A stretch of 14,279 bases of DNA from an uncultured Oscillospiraceae bacterium (GTDB taxonomy: Bacteria > Bacillota > Clostridia > Oscillospirales > Oscillospiraceae): contig CAJUQN010000073.1 of the NCBI GenBank assembly GCA_910588625.1, positions 1 to 14,279 of the forward strand, written 5' to 3'. The translations under genes and the position numbers were made by a program. Shown one piece after another: positions 12,539 through 14,279 of this stretch; positions within the stretch are counted from its first letter, which is position 1, and every line of letters begins with the position of its first letter. The notes below the pieces were generated by a model that was not told where the DNA came from, made no database searches, and worked only from the letters and a program-made list of their open reading frames with translations.

Positions 12539-14224
12539 CTACATTGCGGGCTTTCGCTCTATTACCATAAGTATGTTGTGATTGTTCTCGATGTAATCAA
12601 GTATACGCTGATACTCGTCGGCAAAATTGAAGTCCACCGTTATCTCCCAGTTCTCATGCACCCAAACCGTATCAACCAATTCAACCACGATGCCGCGATT
12701 GAGGGTTTGAATATTCCTGTGCTTTAGGAAGGCAGTAAGATAGGGGTCGTCGGTGTCGATACCGTCAGCCATCACTTGCATTTCCTCTTTCAGATAAGAA
12801 ATGTTTTGTTCAAGCTGGGCAATCTGCTCGGCAATTTTGCCTTTTAAGCGGCGGTATTCCTCTTTGGTAATGTCACCGCTTTTCCAGTCAAGGTACAAGC
12901 TGTCGGAAGCGTCATTGTATTGCTTGAGCTGTTTTTCTGCCTGTTTCAAAGCAAGGGTCAATCGCTTGTTTTCCCGATTGATAACAGGCGCGTTGTTTAT
13001 CCGTTCAATTTCTTCTGATAGTTTGTCCACAAGAGCAATCTGCACTTGCAGGGCAGCTAAGACCGCTTCCTCTAACTTATCCTGCCGGATAGAATGTTTA
13101 CTGCAAGTCTTTTTGTCGGTAAAGGTACGACAGGCATAGTAGGCGAGATTGCGGGCGGTCTTTCGCCGCATAGCCTTTTTGCAGTCAGCACAGCGGACAA
13201 AGCCGGACAATAGATAGACTTCCTGCTGGCCCGGTGCTGTCCTTGTGTCGCGCTGATGCAGGGCTTGTGCCTTTTCAAAGGTTTCCCGGTCAATGATTGC
13301 TTCGTGGGTGTTGGGGACAACGAACCATTCATCTTCGGGGACAGCGATTTGCTTGTGTACTTTGTAGCTGATGATGCGATGCCGTCCCTGCACCATCACG
13401 CCGGTGTAAATTTCATTCTGCAATATCCTTGCAACCGTACTGGCAGACCATAAGCCATCGTTTTTGCTGGAATTGGGATTATTGTACTTGAACCCCTTTT
13501 TCTTTTTATAGGCTTCGGGGTTCGGCTCTCCCATGCTGTTCAACCTTTTGGCAATCCCCATTTTGCTGTACCCCTCATGGACAAACCAGTGATAAATGCT
13601 TCTTACGACTTCCGCCGCTTCTTCATCTATCAAGAGGCTGTTTTTGTCGTTGGGGCCTTTCTTGTAACCATATGTGGCAAATGCTCCGATAAACTCGCCG
13701 CGCTCCCGCTTCATTTTGAACGTCTTTCGGATTTCTTCGGAAGTGGTGGCGGCAAACTGCTCGTTGAACATTCCCCTGATCGGCACTTCAAGGCCGCTTG
13801 CAGAATGTGGGTTTGCGTAGGTGTCGATGAATGGTGTGCCTGTGCAGATAAACCTTGCGCCGTTGATTGGGATAAATTCCTCAAGAAACTTTTGCTGATC
13901 TGCAAGATTGCGGAAACCGCGTGCAAGTGACTTGATAATCATGCAATTTACTTCCTTGCGAACGATACAGCCCTCAAGCCGCTTGAAGTTTGGCCGTGCT
14001 GTGTCTGTACCTGTCAGCCCGTCGTCGGCAAATACGTCTACGATCACATAGTTCCCCGGTTCAAAGTAACCATCTACAAAGTCACGCAGAATTTTTTCCT
14101 GATTGATGATGCTTTCGCTGTCGTCCTCGTTGTCGTCCTCTCTGGACAATCGGATATAAAGCCCGATTTTCCAAAACGGCTCCACGCTGGCGCGTGCCGT
14201 TCTGGTTTTGCGTGTGCGGGGCAT
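12539..14224 (-). CDS. large serine recombinase (integrase/transposase)
   Basis: This 561-residue enzyme should cut and join attachment sites through a phosphoserine intermediate. The resolvase-type catalytic domain is at about 19-160: catalytic Ser27 in YIRLSRED, DDGLTGTDTARPNF at 67-80, and KSLARGFRN at 98-106 with R102 and R105. The Recombinase domain is at about 175-320, and a zinc ribbon follows with C345-x2-C348, C365 and C374. A long coiled coil (about 395-485, LKQAEKQLKQ, IAEQIAQLEQ, YLKEEMQ) normally controls synapsis direction. All expected catalytic residues are present and length is normal, so it is probably active. The ATG at 14224 follows a GGGAG site. Base composition differs from the host genes, consistent with transfer. 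No excision-directionality factor is visible here. Confidence 0.95.
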   Translation of the reverse strand: MPRTRKTRTARASVEPFWKIGLYIRLSREDDNEDDSESIINQEKILRDFVDGYFEPGNYVIVDVFADDGLTGTDTARPNFKRLEGCIVRKEVNCMIIKSLARGFRNLADQQKFLEEFIPINGARFICTGTPFIDTYANPHSASGLEVPIRGMFNEQFAATTSEEIRKTFKMKRERGEFIGAFATYGYKKGPNDKNSLLIDEEAAEVVRSIYHWFVHEGYSKMGIAKRLNSMGEPNPEAYKKKKGFKYNNPNSSKNDGLWSASTVARILQNEIYTGVMVQGRHRIISYKVHKQIAVPEDEWFVVPNTHEAIIDRETFEKAQALHQRDTRTAPGQQEVYLLSGFVRCADCKKAMRRKTARNLAYYACRTFTDKKTCSKHSIRQDKLEEAVLAALQVQIALVDKLSEEIERINNAPVINRENKRLTLALKQAEKQLKQYNDASDSLYLDWKSGDITKEEYRRLKGKIAEQIAQLEQNISYLKEEMQVMADGIDTDDPYLTAFLKHRNIQTLNRGIVVELVDTVWVHENWEITVDFNFADEYQRILDYIENNHNILMVIERKPAM

Positions 14225-14243
14225 GATATTACTCCCGAATTAG

Positions 14244-14266
14244 AACATAGGAAATCTGGCTATGTT
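14244..14266. repeat. Inverted repeat upstream of the recombinase gene
   Basis: AACATAG (14244-14250) and CTATGTT (14260-14266) are perfect 7-bp arms with a 9-nt spacer, ending 20 nt before the recombinase start. It could be an operator or a leader hairpin controlling integrase expression. The window ends 13 nt further on. Confidence 0.4.
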
Positions 14267-14279
14267 GAAAGAAAGCGGA

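Larger units (their letters stand above)
12480..14279. mobile_element. One end of an integrated element with a large serine recombinase
   Basis: From about 12480 to the window edge the DNA is markedly richer in A+T than the rest. It carries a site-specific large serine recombinase pointing toward the junction with host DNA, the usual arrangement at the end of Tn4451-, Tn5397- or phage-like elements. The boundary falls in the Gly-X-Y-coding repeats of the collagen-like gene. The 30 bp between the truncated gene's stop (12508) and the recombinase stop (12539) probably lie in the attachment-site arm. The other end is outside the window, so element type and exact core dinucleotide cannot be given. 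Confidence 0.65.

Overview
The window looks like chromosome from a fairly GC-rich, spore-forming, anaerobic Clostridia (Oscillospiraceae-type gut bacterium). The evidence is strong AGGAGG-type ribosome sites, Firmicutes-type protein families (DUF1622, a zinc-ribbon membrane protein resembling DUF6320, the AspT-like aspartate aminotransferase), and a pair of spore-surface (collagen/exosporium-type) genes with mother-cell sigma factor promoter motifs. The last 1.8 kb is visibly richer in A+T and belongs to a mobile element.

Layout. (1) 123-3722: a divergent unit. An HSL-type alpha/beta hydrolase (minus) faces a condensation-fold acyltransferase, a zinc-ribbon six-helix membrane protein and a DUF1622 protein (plus). 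Back-to-back promoters lie at 1152-1221, and a palindrome sits inside the hydrolase promoter. (2) 3748-4105: the wreck of a MATE efflux pump, with a frameshift and a large internal deletion. (3) 4103-6690: a complete polar amino-acid ABC importer on the minus strand (lipoprotein, permease, ATPase, terminator). (4) 6778-7074: a terminator and a decayed 3' gene end of unknown origin. (5) 7124-8512: an aspartate aminotransferase with a clear sigma-A promoter and a 24-bp palindrome over its -35 box. (6) 8527-10909: a two-gene radical-SAM operon, a MoaA/SPASM-like enzyme with a C-terminal cysteine cluster followed by a HemN-like enzyme. (7) 11101-12508: two divergent paralogues sharing a 95-residue exosporium-type head. 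One carries a Cys/Pro-rich linker and a C-terminal domain; the other is cut off after five Gly-X-Y triplets. Their shared 244-bp gap holds a full sigma-K-type promoter (ACC-N16-CATATGATA) and further CATANNNTA elements. (8) about 12480-14279: one end of an integrated element carrying a 561-residue large serine recombinase. It appears to have inserted into the collagen-repeat part of the second paralogue.

How the parts fit. The acyltransferase/esterase/membrane-protein group looks like one uncharacterised acyl-ester module, and the two radical-SAM enzymes look like a coupled pair, but no substrate can be read from sequence. The most informative region is 11.1-14.3 kb, where a probably sporulation-controlled surface-protein locus has been split by a site-specific integrative element. 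The remaining gene-free stretches (1-122, 10910-11100) show nothing I can name.
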